The notes below the pieces were generated by a model. The model worked only from the letters and a program-made list of their open reading frames with translations, did no database searches and was not told the DNA's origin. DNA of 42,004 bases from Salinivirgaceae bacterium (GTDB lineage Bacteria; Bacteroidota; Bacteroidia; Bacteroidales; Salinivirgaceae): assembly GCA_002869335.1 (NCBI GenBank), contig PKTE01000359.1, forward strand, positions 1 through 42,004, written 5' to 3'. Within the stretch, counting starts at the first letter, position 1, and every line of letters starts with the position of its first letter. The translations under genes and the position numbers were made by a program. Shown here piece after piece: positions 27,610 through 35,859 of this stretch.

Positions 27610-28347
27610 CTATACTTTTCTTAAATAATATTCTGCGTTTTGTATTCTTTCAGGTGTACCTAAATCAAACCAATTATTAGCATCGTGTAGCCAATTAAAA
27701 ATCTTTAGTTTATTACAATTAGCAACATACCAGGGAATCAATGGAAAAACATCTTCTTTGGGAGCATTTGTTTTTACAACCCCTGCCTCAACCAAATGTA
27801 TTCCACTAAATGCCAAATACTTATCATCATCAGAATCGCTTTTACCAATTGTCTCTCCGGTTTTGAAATTTTTCCAACCTTTAAGCTGATTATCCACAAA
27901 AAGCAGTTTTCTAGAGGTATCTCTTTGGCTTACTGCCATTGTTATATCTGAACGATTTTCAAAATGGTAATCGATTAAAGATGTGTAATTAATTTGAGCA
28001 AAAACATCCACATTATGTACCAAAATTGTTTTTGTTTCATGGTGGAAACCAGCAGCTTTGACTAATCCTCCGCCTGTATCAAGCAATTGATTTGATTCAT
28101 CTGAAATAACTATATCATACTTTGATTGTAAACTGGAAATTTCTGTCATCATAAAATCAGCAAAATGATGGATATTGACAATGAATTTACGAATTCCTAG
28201 GTCAAACATCCTGCTAATTACTCCTTCGAGCATAGTTTTTCCAGCAAAATGCACCAGGGCTTTAGGTTTATTATCCGTTAATGGTTTTAAACGTGTTCCC
28301 AAACCGGCAGCTGGTATAAATGCAACTATATCATCTAATTTAGCCAT
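27610..28347 (-). CDS. Sugar-1-phosphate nucleotidyltransferase, MurU-like
   Basis: This 245-residue nucleotidyltransferase begins with the family loop IPAAGLGTRLKPLTDNKPKALVHFAGK, where the glycines and Arg bind nucleotide and Lys binds the sugar phosphate. Also visible are the metal-binding VHNVDVF, the GGGLVKAA loop and WYDLGTPERI-like end (WFDLGTPERIQNAEYYL). The size and end match MurNAc-1-phosphate uridylyltransferase (MurU) and related short enzymes. The gene overlaps the upstream AmgK-like gene by one base-shared TAATG, which supports a joint role in peptidoglycan recycling: AmgK phosphorylates MurNAc/GlcNAc at C1 and MurU makes the UDP-sugar. The UMP specificity is inferred from this pairing. 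Confidence 0.8.
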   Translation of the reverse strand: MAKLDDIVAFIPAAGLGTRLKPLTDNKPKALVHFAGKTMLEGVISRMFDLGIRKFIVNIHHFADFMMTEISSLQSKYDIVISDESNQLLDTGGGLVKAAGFHHETKTILVHNVDVFAQINYTSLIDYHFENRSDITMAVSQRDTSRKLLFVDNQLKGWKNFKTGETIGKSDSDDDKYLAFSGIHLVEAGVVKTNAPKEDVFPLIPWYVANCNKLKIFNWLHDANNWFDLGTPERIQNAEYYLRKV

Positions 28348-29777
28348 TACAAAGTGTATGATTTGTGCTGCATCATATGATTTACTTTTATTTGAATGTC
28401 AGGAAACATTTCCTTCAGCATTCTGGAAACATTCTCTGCACAATAAACGCTGCGGTGTTGTCCACCTGTGCATCCAAAATTCACAGCCAAATAACTAAAC
28501 CCTCGTTCTTGGTATGCTTCCACATGACGTTTTATTAAACTAAATGTATCATTCAAATATTCATCTACCTCAGGATATTGCTTCAACCATGCCTGTACAT
28601 CAGCATCCATACCAGTCAGCTTTTTATACTCTTGCAATCTACCAGGATTGGGCAGCAGTCTACAATCAAAAGCATATCCGCCACCGTGTCCGCTATAATC
28701 ATTAGGCACACCCCCGTTGATATAAGAGAAACTATTTACTACAACCTGAAAGTTGGAATCTTTTGACACTTTGTAAACATCCCTTTTGTCGATAAGCTCC
28801 AACAAACACCTCTTTAATGTGGGCACAAATTCTAAGGCCACTAAATTAGGAAGTAAGGATACCAAATTATCAAGGGCATAATTTATTGATTGTAGAAAAT
28901 GTGATTTCTTTTGATAAAAGCCACGATATCCATATGCACCAAGTGTTTGCAACACTCGAATGAGAGCAATTGGATAATAATAATTCAAAAATCGCTTTTC
29001 ATCTATATCAACCTTTGTTTTTAGTATTTCGATATAATGCTTAAGCAAAATACTTCTATCGCTGTCTGTAATTCTTGCTTTGGCCTGATACAAAAGTGAA
29101 GCAACATCATATGCCAAAGGACCTCTGCGCCCACCCTGATAATCAATAAACCATGGTTCATCATCTACTAACATAATATTTCTCGACTGGAAATCGCGAT
29201 ACATAAAATAACTAGTATTGTCATTTAAAACATGATCTATTAGTGTTTCAAAATCGTTATTTAAATCCCTATCGCTAAATGCAATATCATTTAATTTAAG
29301 AAAATAGTACTTAAAATAATCCAAATCCCAGCCAACACTGGCTCGATTAAAAGAGTGCACAGGATAAAATTTTGAGTGATCAAATAGATCTGATTTTACA
29401 GTCTGAAAATCTACCAGCTTACCAAGAACATTCTTATACAAATCAATCAGATCCGATCCCAAATATTGATCTGTTCGATTAATCACTTTATCGTACAAAT
29501 GATTATCTCCCAAATCGACTTGCAAGTAATATTTTCGCGATTCATCAATCTGTAAAATTTGGGGCACATTCAGATTTTGTTTTCTGAATATTTCTGTCAA
29601 ATGAAAAAAGGCTTCATTCTCATCTACATTTTCATTATAACAACCAATAACTGATGTTTCTCCATCTGAAAGCCTTGCATATTGTCGACTTGACCCGCTT
29701 TGCTTTAAAAGTTGTATTGTTGTAGGATTTGCTCCTGTGGTATGTGAAAAAAGTTGTTTTAAAATATCTATATTCAT
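28347..29777 (-). CDS. AmgK-type aminosugar kinase fused to a RapZ C-terminal domain
   Basis: This 476-residue two-domain protein has at residues ~1-330 an aminoglycoside-phosphotransferase fold. It has the catalytic MYRDFQSRNIML (Asp195, Asn200) and the metal-binding WFIDYQGGRRGPLAYDVASLL, like AmgK, the anomeric kinase for MurNAc and GlcNAc. Residues ~340-476 match the C-terminal half of RapZ: FSYINGGVPND, GGGYAFDCRLLPNPGR and VNFGCTGGQHRSVYCAE. RapZ's N-terminal P-loop kinase is absent. In Enterobacteria the RapZ C-terminal domain senses GlcN6P and binds small RNAs, so the fusion ties an amino-sugar kinase to an amino-sugar sensing fold; that link is inference. The gene leads an operon with the MurU-like gene and the aminotransferase and has a near-perfect promoter. 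Note FDCRLLPNPG carries the conserved Cys/Arg pair. Confidence 0.85.
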   Translation of the reverse strand: MNIDILKQLFSHTTGANPTTIQLLKQSGSSRQYARLSDGETSVIGCYNENVDENEAFFHLTEIFRKQNLNVPQILQIDESRKYYLQVDLGDNHLYDKVINRTDQYLGSDLIDLYKNVLGKLVDFQTVKSDLFDHSKFYPVHSFNRASVGWDLDYFKYYFLKLNDIAFSDRDLNNDFETLIDHVLNDNTSYFMYRDFQSRNIMLVDDEPWFIDYQGGRRGPLAYDVASLLYQAKARITDSDRSILLKHYIEILKTKVDIDEKRFLNYYYPIALIRVLQTLGAYGYRGFYQKKSHFLQSINYALDNLVSLLPNLVALEFVPTLKRCLLELIDKRDVYKVSKDSNFQVVVNSFSYINGGVPNDYSGHGGGYAFDCRLLPNPGRLQEYKKLTGMDADVQAWLKQYPEVDEYLNDTFSLIKRHVEAYQERGFSYLAVNFGCTGGQHRSVYCAENVSRMLKEMFPDIQIKVNHMMQHKSYTL

Positions 29778-29796
29778 CCCGGCATAATTTAGTATT

Positions 29797-29826
29797 CAAA
29801 AATACGAATCAATATACAAAAGCCAA
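29797..29826 (-). promoter_or_regulatory. Promoter of the amgK-rapZ / murU-like operon
   Basis: Minus-strand TTG followed by exactly 19 nt and TATTTTTG, with the -7 box ending 19 nt before the ATG at 29777. Confidence 0.65.
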
Positions 29827-29896
29827 TCAAAATATATCTTAAACATAAAAATTGTGGCTTATTTAGCGGAACCTTTTATTTTTACAAGAAAAAAAC

Positions 29897-30391
29897 ATGA
29901 TAGGACAACCAGAACTTTACAAACTACTAGAAGAATTAAACATCGAATTTGAATACCATGAGCATCCGCCATTAAACACTATAGAGGAGGCAATTAAACA
30001 TAAATCATGGATGGATGCTACTTTTTGCAAAAATCTTTTTTTTAGAAATCATAAAGGAAAAAAACACTATCTGGTTATTTTACACCACGCTTATCAACTT
30101 GATATACACGATCTCGAAAAACGGCTAAAACAGGGTAAGCTTTCATTTGCCTCAGAGTGGCGAATGGAGAAATATTTAGGTTTAAAACCTGGATCAGTTT
30201 CTCCTTTCGGACTTATCAATGATGAAGAAAATCATGTACATATATTCTTTGATGAAAACCTAAAAAAATCAACAAAGCTTAGTTTTCACCCAAATGATAA
30301 CAGAGCCACATTAAACATTAAACTAGATGATTTCATGAGGTTTATGGAGGCTACAAAGAATACTTACGAATTTTTAAAACTATACGATTAA
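29897..30391 (+). CDS. YbaK/ProX-type aminoacyl-tRNA deacylase
   Basis: This 164-residue single-domain protein belongs to the prolyl-tRNA editing superfamily (freestanding INS-like domain). It has the N-terminal EFEYHEHPPLNTIEEA, the catalytic-lysine region FCKNLFFRNHKGKKHYLVILH, and GLKPGSVSPFGLIND which lines the pocket. The ThrRS/ProRS catalytic domains are absent, so it acts in trans to hydrolyse mischarged tRNA, most likely Ala-tRNAPro (ProXp-ala/PrdX type) judging by the SVSPFGL motif. The exact mischarged species cannot be read from the sequence. It is divergent from the AmgK-type operon and convergent with the HIT gene. Confidence 0.88.
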   Translation: MIGQPELYKLLEELNIEFEYHEHPPLNTIEEAIKHKSWMDATFCKNLFFRNHKGKKHYLVILHHAYQLDIHDLEKRLKQGKLSFASEWRMEKYLGLKPGSVSPFGLINDEENHVHIFFDENLKKSTKLSFHPNDNRATLNIKLDDFMRFMEATKNTYEFLKLYD

Positions 30392-30405
30392 AGAGAATAT
30401 CAGGT

Positions 30406-30852
30406 TCAACTCCTTAGCTTCTTATTTATCTCGAGTAACTCAATTTCTGATAATCTAGAGCGAAAATGGCTATCTAAATTTTGGTTTTCTGCATTCTCTA
30501 GCAATTGATACCAATCTCCAGGATCAGGTAAATCTTTATCTCTACGAGGTATCAAATGAATATGAAAATGGCCAACAGTTTGCCCTGCCGAATTTCCATC
30601 TTGAATTGTCCAATCAAAACCCGTATTTGGAAAAAAATTACTAAGCTTTGCCACAACAGATTTCGTAAATGGAAGTATCCATTTTAGCTCATCTTCTGTT
30701 AATTCATTAAACCGCTCCACATGTCTATTGGGAACAATCAAAGAATGACCTGGTAAAATTGGTGATCTGTTATAAAGCGCGGTGAAAAGTTTATCCCGCA
30801 TGAAATACATTTCACTATTATCACTTAAGCAAAAAGGGCAATTTGCAACCAT
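30406..30852 (-). CDS. HIT family nucleotide hydrolase/transferase
   Basis: This 148-residue HIT protein has the active-site triad His95-Phe-His97-Ile-His99 (GHFHIHLIPR) and an N-terminal Cys5-x-x-Cys8 pair that often binds zinc in this family. The middle has LIVPNRHVERFNELTEDEL, the usual strand-helix unit. Such enzymes hydrolyse dinucleoside polyphosphates or AMP conjugates; substrate is unknown. It starts 3 nt after the nitroreductase gene on the same strand, so the two, and perhaps the histidine kinase upstream, form one transcript. Confidence 0.9.
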   Translation of the reverse strand: MVANCPFCLSDNSEMYFMRDKLFTALYNRSPILPGHSLIVPNRHVERFNELTEDELKWILPFTKSVVAKLSNFFPNTGFDWTIQDGNSAGQTVGHFHIHLIPRRDKDLPDPGDWYQLLENAENQNLDSHFRSRLSEIELLEINKKLRS

Positions 30853-30855
30853 AAG

Positions 30856-31371
30856 TTAACCGATAATGGAAACAGGCGAATAATTATCATTCGACCTAAA
30901 TTCTTTAAATTCTATATGATAGCCAACACCATACAAAGCTAGCACCTCCAAACTCTCATCAATACTCAATGTATTCTTTACATATTGTGATGATGAAATA
31001 GTTTCATCATAAAAGCGATTCCTTACTTGTACCCAGCACCCGCCAAGTTCAAGATTGACAACCTCTAACATCAAAAAGGTAGTGGCAATTGAGGCATCTT
31101 CAATCCATACATCAGAAACAGCAGGATCAGCAGTAATAACAACTACTAATGGTGCATCTTTTAAGAATGCTGCACCATGTGGTTTACACTGAGATAGTTT
31201 GTCAATCAGCAACTTATCTTTCACCAAATAAAAGTGACAAGGATAGCTAGCTTTTGATGAAGGTGCCTTTATAAGTGTATCCGACAATTTATCCAGTTTA
31301 TCACTTTCAATTGGTTGATTTGTAAATTTTCTTACACTATATCTTTCTAGCAGTAATTGTGAGAACTCCAT
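30856..31371 (-). CDS. Nitroreductase family FMN-dependent oxidoreductase
   Basis: This 171-residue protein has the short nitroreductase fold: LLERYSVRKFTNQPIESDKL (FMN phosphate-binding RxSxRxF/Y type), APSSKASYPCHFYLVKD (the second FMN loop), and DASIATTFLMLEVVNLELGGCWVQVRNRF near the dimer interface. It is a cytoplasmic NAD(P)H-dependent reductase of unknown physiological substrate. The gene begins 14 nt after the hybrid kinase stop and ends 3 nt before the HIT gene. Confidence 0.9.
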   Translation of the reverse strand: MEFSQLLLERYSVRKFTNQPIESDKLDKLSDTLIKAPSSKASYPCHFYLVKDKLLIDKLSQCKPHGAAFLKDAPLVVVITADPAVSDVWIEDASIATTFLMLEVVNLELGGCWVQVRNRFYDETISSSQYVKNTLSIDESLEVLALYGVGYHIEFKEFRSNDNYSPVSIIG

Positions 31372-31385
31372 TTGTGAATGTACTT

Positions 31386-34046
31386 CTAATTTCCAATTGA
31401 ATTGTGCAAATATTTATCGATCAATGCCAATAATTTCTTCAGTTTTATTGGTTTTGCAATAAAGTCATTGCACCCTGCATCGAGGGATTTAACAACATCA
31501 TTATAGTTTGCATAAGCTGTTTGTGCGATAATCGGAATATCGGGATAATCTTTGCGAATTATTCTGGTCGCTTCATAACCATCCATTTTAGGCAATTGAA
31601 TGTCCATTAGGATTAGATCCAGTTTTTCATCAGCTACGACCTCTACAGCTTCTACCCCATCCAACGCTCTGAACAATCTATAATTTCGCTTACGCAACAT
31701 CTCCTTCAGCAACTGATAATTAGCATCTTCATCCTCTACAATAAGCACATTATTAACGACTTCCTCTTTCGTCTCCGTCATTTTTTCAAGTGCACTACTT
31801 TCCCATTTATGAGGTAAGGTGAAACTAAAAGTAGTTCCCTCATCGGGTTTAGACTCTACCCAAATTTCACCACCCATCAATTCAACCAGCTGTTTTGAAA
31901 TGGCCAAGCCAAGTCCTGAGCCCTGAAATTTTCTACTTGTATGTTCCTCAACTTGTCTAAACCTATCAAATATAAACTCAAGCTTTTCTCTACTCATTCC
32001 CAAGCCGGTATCCTTCACATAAAATTTGATAAAATCCTGCTCATGAGCCGCTACACCAAATTCTATTGTTCCACTTTCGGTAAATTTAACACTATTGCTA
32101 ACCAGATTAGTTAAGATTTGCTGCAGCCTCATAGGGTCAGCCACTACAATTAACTCTTTATCAGGTAAATTATTAATAATTTTAATGTGGGTTTTTCCTT
32201 TATTTTTTAATGCAGCCGTATGTACCTTCTCTAATTCATTAAACAATGGTTCCAATTCAACCTCAGCTTTGGCAACTTTAAGTTCTCCTGCTTCAATCTT
32301 ACTAATATCAATAATATCATCAATCAATTTAAGTAAATGGGTTGAATTTGAATTAATAAGCTCAACATATTCATCTTTTGTTGATTGATCAAGATCTTCA
32401 AGATTTAATAAATCAGTAAAGCCAATAATTGCATTCATTGGAGTTCTAATCTCGTGACTCATATTAGCAAGAAAGGCACTCTTAAGCCTATCAGCTTCGA
32501 CGGCTTTTTCTTTTGCAGTAACTAAATCTATCTCTGCTTGCTTTCTCTTACTAATGTCGCGAGTTACCCCATTCATCCCTATATAGACATTACCTTGTTC
32601 AAAAACGGTGTTGGCAATAATTTCAACCGAAACATAAGTCCCATCTTTTCTTTTTTGCTGTGCTTCGAAAGTATAAGAATGCTGTAACTGCTCAATTTGG
32701 CCAGTTTTAATACCCTGATTAATTTGTTTTGTTATATCCTGAATAGCAACCATTCCTTCTTCATCGAATACTTCATAAATTTCCTGCTTTATGTATTCCT
32801 TGGCTTTAAATCCTGTTAGTTTTTCAATTCCAGGAGAAATATATTCAAGATTAAATGAAGAGTTTGTTATCCAAATGACATCAATCAAATTATTTATTAT
32901 CAACCGATACCGATTCTTCAGTTGATTTAATTCAATTTCCATTTTATATTTATCTGTAACATCTTCACAAATAATCAACGCTGTATCCATAGCTCCATTA
33001 ACATAAGTTTCCGGAACTACCACACATTTCAGATGTCTCAAATCATCAGGCAATTCGAGGTCTATATTTACCTCCTCTTTTTTCTGACTAGCAAAATTAT
33101 TAATTAAAACCCTCCTAAACTCTTCATAGTTTTTCGATGATAATCCAAAGTCCTTTAAATTCTTACCTATCAATTCATGCACTTCTTTGTTAAATAACTT
33201 TGCTCCATCCGGATTTAGATACTGACAGTTCAACTCACGGTTAAACAATGAAATTATAGACTTAGAGTTTTCTGCTAAAGCTTCAAACTCTTTTTCCTTT
33301 TGTTCGATTAAAATCTCAACCTCTTTACGCTGAGTAATATCTTGCGTTACAACATATTGGATTACGTCATCATCTATAACGTGCATCGAATAACTGTTAT
33401 GAATAAATTTACGATCCCCTTTGTGAGTCACTATCCAAAAGTCCATTTCATGATTTTTCTCAGGCTCTTTTTGCAACTTCTCAAGTAATTGTTTCACCTT
33501 GGCCTTTTCCTCAGGGGCTGCAAGCTTCTCAACACTTTCAACCAGCGTTCCTACTATACCTGAATTTAATCCGGTAATCTCCTCCATTGCTTTATTTGTA
33601 AAAACCATTTTTCGATTTTCAAGTATGGCTAAACCCTCATGCAGCTGAGCAGCCATTTTATAGAAGCGATTAGGAGCATCATTTGTTTCTTCAGAGACTT
33701 TTGACAGCGTTAAACAAATTAATTCAATGATTATATCGCCATCTTTTTCAATTTTATTAAAAGTGGTTGGAAAATTTACAATACAGTCATCTGCAGTAGC
33801 AAAAGCCATATCAAACTTTGCGTCTGAAAATTTATCATTTTCTATTTGAATTAACTTTTCTACTTTCCCATTATAGCTGAGATCATCAATTACTTTTTCT
33901 TTGAATTGCTCCTCATTATACTGAAATACTTTTTGAGCTCTCGAATTACTATAAATAATTTTACGAGTATCAGATTGCTTATCAAGTTTATAGATTATTA
34001 CAGGTTCATCCAGAAAAGAAAAGTATGATTTGGGAACGTATGCCAT
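31386..34046 (-). CDS. Hybrid histidine kinase with four PAS domains
   Basis: This 886-residue soluble signalling protein has no transmembrane segment and no signal peptide. Four PAS-like domains come first (roughly 5-115, 125-245, 250-370 and 375-505; the fourth ends with a PAC motif GVTRDISKRKQAE). HisKA follows with the phospho-acceptor His531 in MSHEIRTPMNAIIGF, then HATPase with NLVSNSVKF (N box), DTGLGM (G1) and GSGLGLAISKQL (G2), and a C-terminal receiver domain with Asp815 (LILMDIQLPKMDG). Such kinases detect cytoplasmic ligands or redox state through PAS; no cofactor is evident. The target regulator is not adjacent. A promoter with exact spacing lies upstream. Confidence 0.93.
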   Translation of the reverse strand: MAYVPKSYFSFLDEPVIIYKLDKQSDTRKIIYSNSRAQKVFQYNEEQFKEKVIDDLSYNGKVEKLIQIENDKFSDAKFDMAFATADDCIVNFPTTFNKIEKDGDIIIELICLTLSKVSEETNDAPNRFYKMAAQLHEGLAILENRKMVFTNKAMEEITGLNSGIVGTLVESVEKLAAPEEKAKVKQLLEKLQKEPEKNHEMDFWIVTHKGDRKFIHNSYSMHVIDDDVIQYVVTQDITQRKEVEILIEQKEKEFEALAENSKSIISLFNRELNCQYLNPDGAKLFNKEVHELIGKNLKDFGLSSKNYEEFRRVLINNFASQKKEEVNIDLELPDDLRHLKCVVVPETYVNGAMDTALIICEDVTDKYKMEIELNQLKNRYRLIINNLIDVIWITNSSFNLEYISPGIEKLTGFKAKEYIKQEIYEVFDEEGMVAIQDITKQINQGIKTGQIEQLQHSYTFEAQQKRKDGTYVSVEIIANTVFEQGNVYIGMNGVTRDISKRKQAEIDLVTAKEKAVEADRLKSAFLANMSHEIRTPMNAIIGFTDLLNLEDLDQSTKDEYVELINSNSTHLLKLIDDIIDISKIEAGELKVAKAEVELEPLFNELEKVHTAALKNKGKTHIKIINNLPDKELIVVADPMRLQQILTNLVSNSVKFTESGTIEFGVAAHEQDFIKFYVKDTGLGMSREKLEFIFDRFRQVEEHTSRKFQGSGLGLAISKQLVELMGGEIWVESKPDEGTTFSFTLPHKWESSALEKMTETKEEVVNNVLIVEDEDANYQLLKEMLRKRNYRLFRALDGVEAVEVVADEKLDLILMDIQLPKMDGYEATRIIRKDYPDIPIIAQTAYANYNDVVKSLDAGCNDFIAKPIKLKKLLALIDKYLHNSIGN

Positions 34047-34062
34047 ATCTCAATATTTGATA

Positions 34063-34092
34063 GAAAGTTACTACAATTGTTTAGTATATCAA
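34063..34092 (-). promoter_or_regulatory. Promoter of the hybrid histidine kinase gene
   Basis: Minus-strand TTG, exactly 19 nt, then TAACTTTC (one mismatch to TAnnTTTG), with the -7 box ending 16 nt before the ATG at 34046. Confidence 0.55.
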
Positions 34093-34099
34093 AACAATA

Positions 34100-35140
34100 T
34101 TACTCATTAAAAATTTTAACTTCTTGCACACCTTTTGAGTTGTAAGTTGCCCTAAACATTCCTGTAGTATTAAATGATGCAGCTACATTTCCAAAAGCGT
34201 CAACTCCTATCACCCCACCATGTCCACCAAGATCTTCTAGTTGTTTATGTATCACATTATCAGCAGCTGCCGATAAATTCATTTGCTGATATCGCATTAA
34301 TGCAGAAATTTCATGAGCCACGCCTAAGCGTATAAAATATTCACCCCAACCTGTACAAGAAATAGCGCATGTCCGATTATCCGCCCAGGTTCCAGCTCCA
34401 ATAATGGGTGAATCACCAATACGACCATACTTTTTGTTAGTCATGCCTCCTGTTGAGGTACCTCCTGCTAGATTTCCATATTTATCTAAAACTACACATC
34501 CAACAGTACCGTGCTGTTTTTTAGCTGCACTCAATCGCAACTTTGATCGCTCGGTAATAAAGTAACTATTATCAACCTGAGGTTCTCCCATTTTAGCACT
34601 GAACTCTTCGGCGCCTCTGCCTGAAAGTAAAACATGTTTACTGCTATCCATTACAAGCAATGCCGTTTTAATTGGATTTTTAATAGTTCTTACACCAGCT
34701 ATTGCGCCAGCATTTCGAGTCAAACCATCCATAATTGAAGCATCCAATTCTGCTAAACCATCATTGGTTAATACAGCCCCCTTACCCGCGTTAAAAATTG
34801 GATTATTTTCAAGCAATTGAATTACAGATACTACTACATCAGTAGCCTTAGCACCAGAATTCAGCATTGACTTCCCTTTTTCCAAAGCTTCAAATAAAGC
34901 CTTTTTATAGGCTAAAGTTTGCTCTTCTGTCAAATCTTGTGGCAAAAAATTTCCAGCCCCACCATGAATAGCAATTGCATAAGTATCGCTAATTGTATCA
35001 GCAATTTTGTTTTCCAAAGGCTTCTCATTATACATCATATTACTCTTTTCTTTAGCCATTTTTATAATGGGAATAAATAAAAGAGGAATAGCAAAAACCA
35101 GTAAAATGAATATGTAAGGCTTAATTTTAGTCAAGTTCAT
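34100..35140 (-). CDS. Isoaspartyl peptidase / plant-type L-asparaginase
   Basis: This 346-residue N-terminal-nucleophile hydrolase has a hydrophobic N-terminal segment (FILLVFAIPLLFIPI), so it is probably exported or membrane-anchored to the periplasm. The family start AIHGGAGN is followed by NPIFNAGKGAVLTNDG and LDASIMDG. The autocleavage site is KKQHGTVGCVVLD with nucleophile Thr212; TSTGGMTNKKYGRIGDSPIIGAG supplies the second-subunit pocket. It would cut isoaspartyl dipeptides or asparagine after self-processing into alpha and beta chains. It has a -7-like TATATTTG box at 35188-35195 (minus). It is separated from the membrane protein gene upstream by 85 nt. Confidence 0.92.
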   Translation of the reverse strand: MNLTKIKPYIFILLVFAIPLLFIPIIKMAKEKSNMMYNEKPLENKIADTISDTYAIAIHGGAGNFLPQDLTEEQTLAYKKALFEALEKGKSMLNSGAKATDVVVSVIQLLENNPIFNAGKGAVLTNDGLAELDASIMDGLTRNAGAIAGVRTIKNPIKTALLVMDSSKHVLLSGRGAEEFSAKMGEPQVDNSYFITERSKLRLSAAKKQHGTVGCVVLDKYGNLAGGTSTGGMTNKKYGRIGDSPIIGAGTWADNRTCAISCTGWGEYFIRLGVAHEISALMRYQQMNLSAAADNVIHKQLEDLGGHGGVIGVDAFGNVAASFNTTGMFRATYNSKGVQEVKIFNE

Positions 35141-35187
35141 GATGATAGATTTAAAAAATTGATCAATAGCAGTAATTACATGTCATA

Positions 35188-35195
35188 CAAATATA
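35188..35195 (-). promoter_or_regulatory. Candidate -7 box for the isoaspartyl peptidase gene
   Basis: Minus-strand TATATTTG fits TAnnTTTG 47 nt upstream of the ATG at 35140. I find no TTG at the correct distance. Confidence 0.35.
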
Positions 35196-35225
35196 ACATT
35201 TGATCAATTATAAATGGAAACAGAA

Positions 35226-35846
35226 CTAATTAAAAAAATATGAAATTGAAATACCCCCCGGGTAGATACTTGCGTATAAATCGTTATTTGACATCCATTC
35301 CTGAATTGCTGAATCGTTTATTCCATAAAGGATTAAATCAAATGCAAATAAAAAACTTCCTTGTAGAATTATAGAATTACCATAACCTTTTAATCGGTGC
35401 TGATGTTTTATTGTGTTTTTAGAACGTTCTCTCAAATAAACCCCTGACATTACATATGCCACATCAAGACCTGCATTAAACAATAAGATTTTACCAAATT
35501 TCTCTTGAGTTTGTAATGTAGTTAGAACATTTGCATCTGCATACTGGCCATTTACAGCGGCATAATAGGCACCACCCGCAATTCCAAGATTCACCACGTT
35601 CCAAAAAACATTCATTTCATGAAAATGATAATTAACACCCCTTGTGCGAGTCATCATAAAACCACTAACGGCAATATTACTTAAAGCCCACGTCCCCAAT
35701 ACAGTCATCCCACTCTTTTTTAGTTGAATATGATCTGTATTAATTTGCAAAAGCAATGAGTCATTCTGGGCGAGCAATGGACTATAAAACAAAAGCAGCA
35801 ACACTAATGTCAATATTGTCCATTTTATGTTGCTGCTTTTTATCAT
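35226..35846 (-). CDS. Membrane protein of unknown function downstream of the E1 dehydrogenase gene
   Basis: This 206-residue protein has an N-terminal signal (ending near LLAQ), then hydrophobic segments with small residues (GMTVLGTWALSNIAVSG, VNLGIAGGAYYAAV, ILLFNAGLDVAYVMSGVYL, SIILQGSFLFAFDLILYGI) and conserved-looking YHFHEMNVFWN. I associate this with an uncharacterised Bacteroidota family whose function I do not know. It starts 13 nt after the stop of the 2-oxoacid dehydrogenase gene and ends with TAG, so it may be read from the same transcript. Confidence 0.6.
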   Translation of the reverse strand: MIKSSNIKWTILTLVLLLLFYSPLLAQNDSLLLQINTDHIQLKKSGMTVLGTWALSNIAVSGFMMTRTRGVNYHFHEMNVFWNVVNLGIAGGAYYAAVNGQYADANVLTTLQTQEKFGKILLFNAGLDVAYVMSGVYLRERSKNTIKHQHRLKGYGNSIILQGSFLFAFDLILYGINDSAIQEWMSNNDLYASIYPGGISISYFFN

Positions 35847-35859
35847 TGATTAATGTTTT

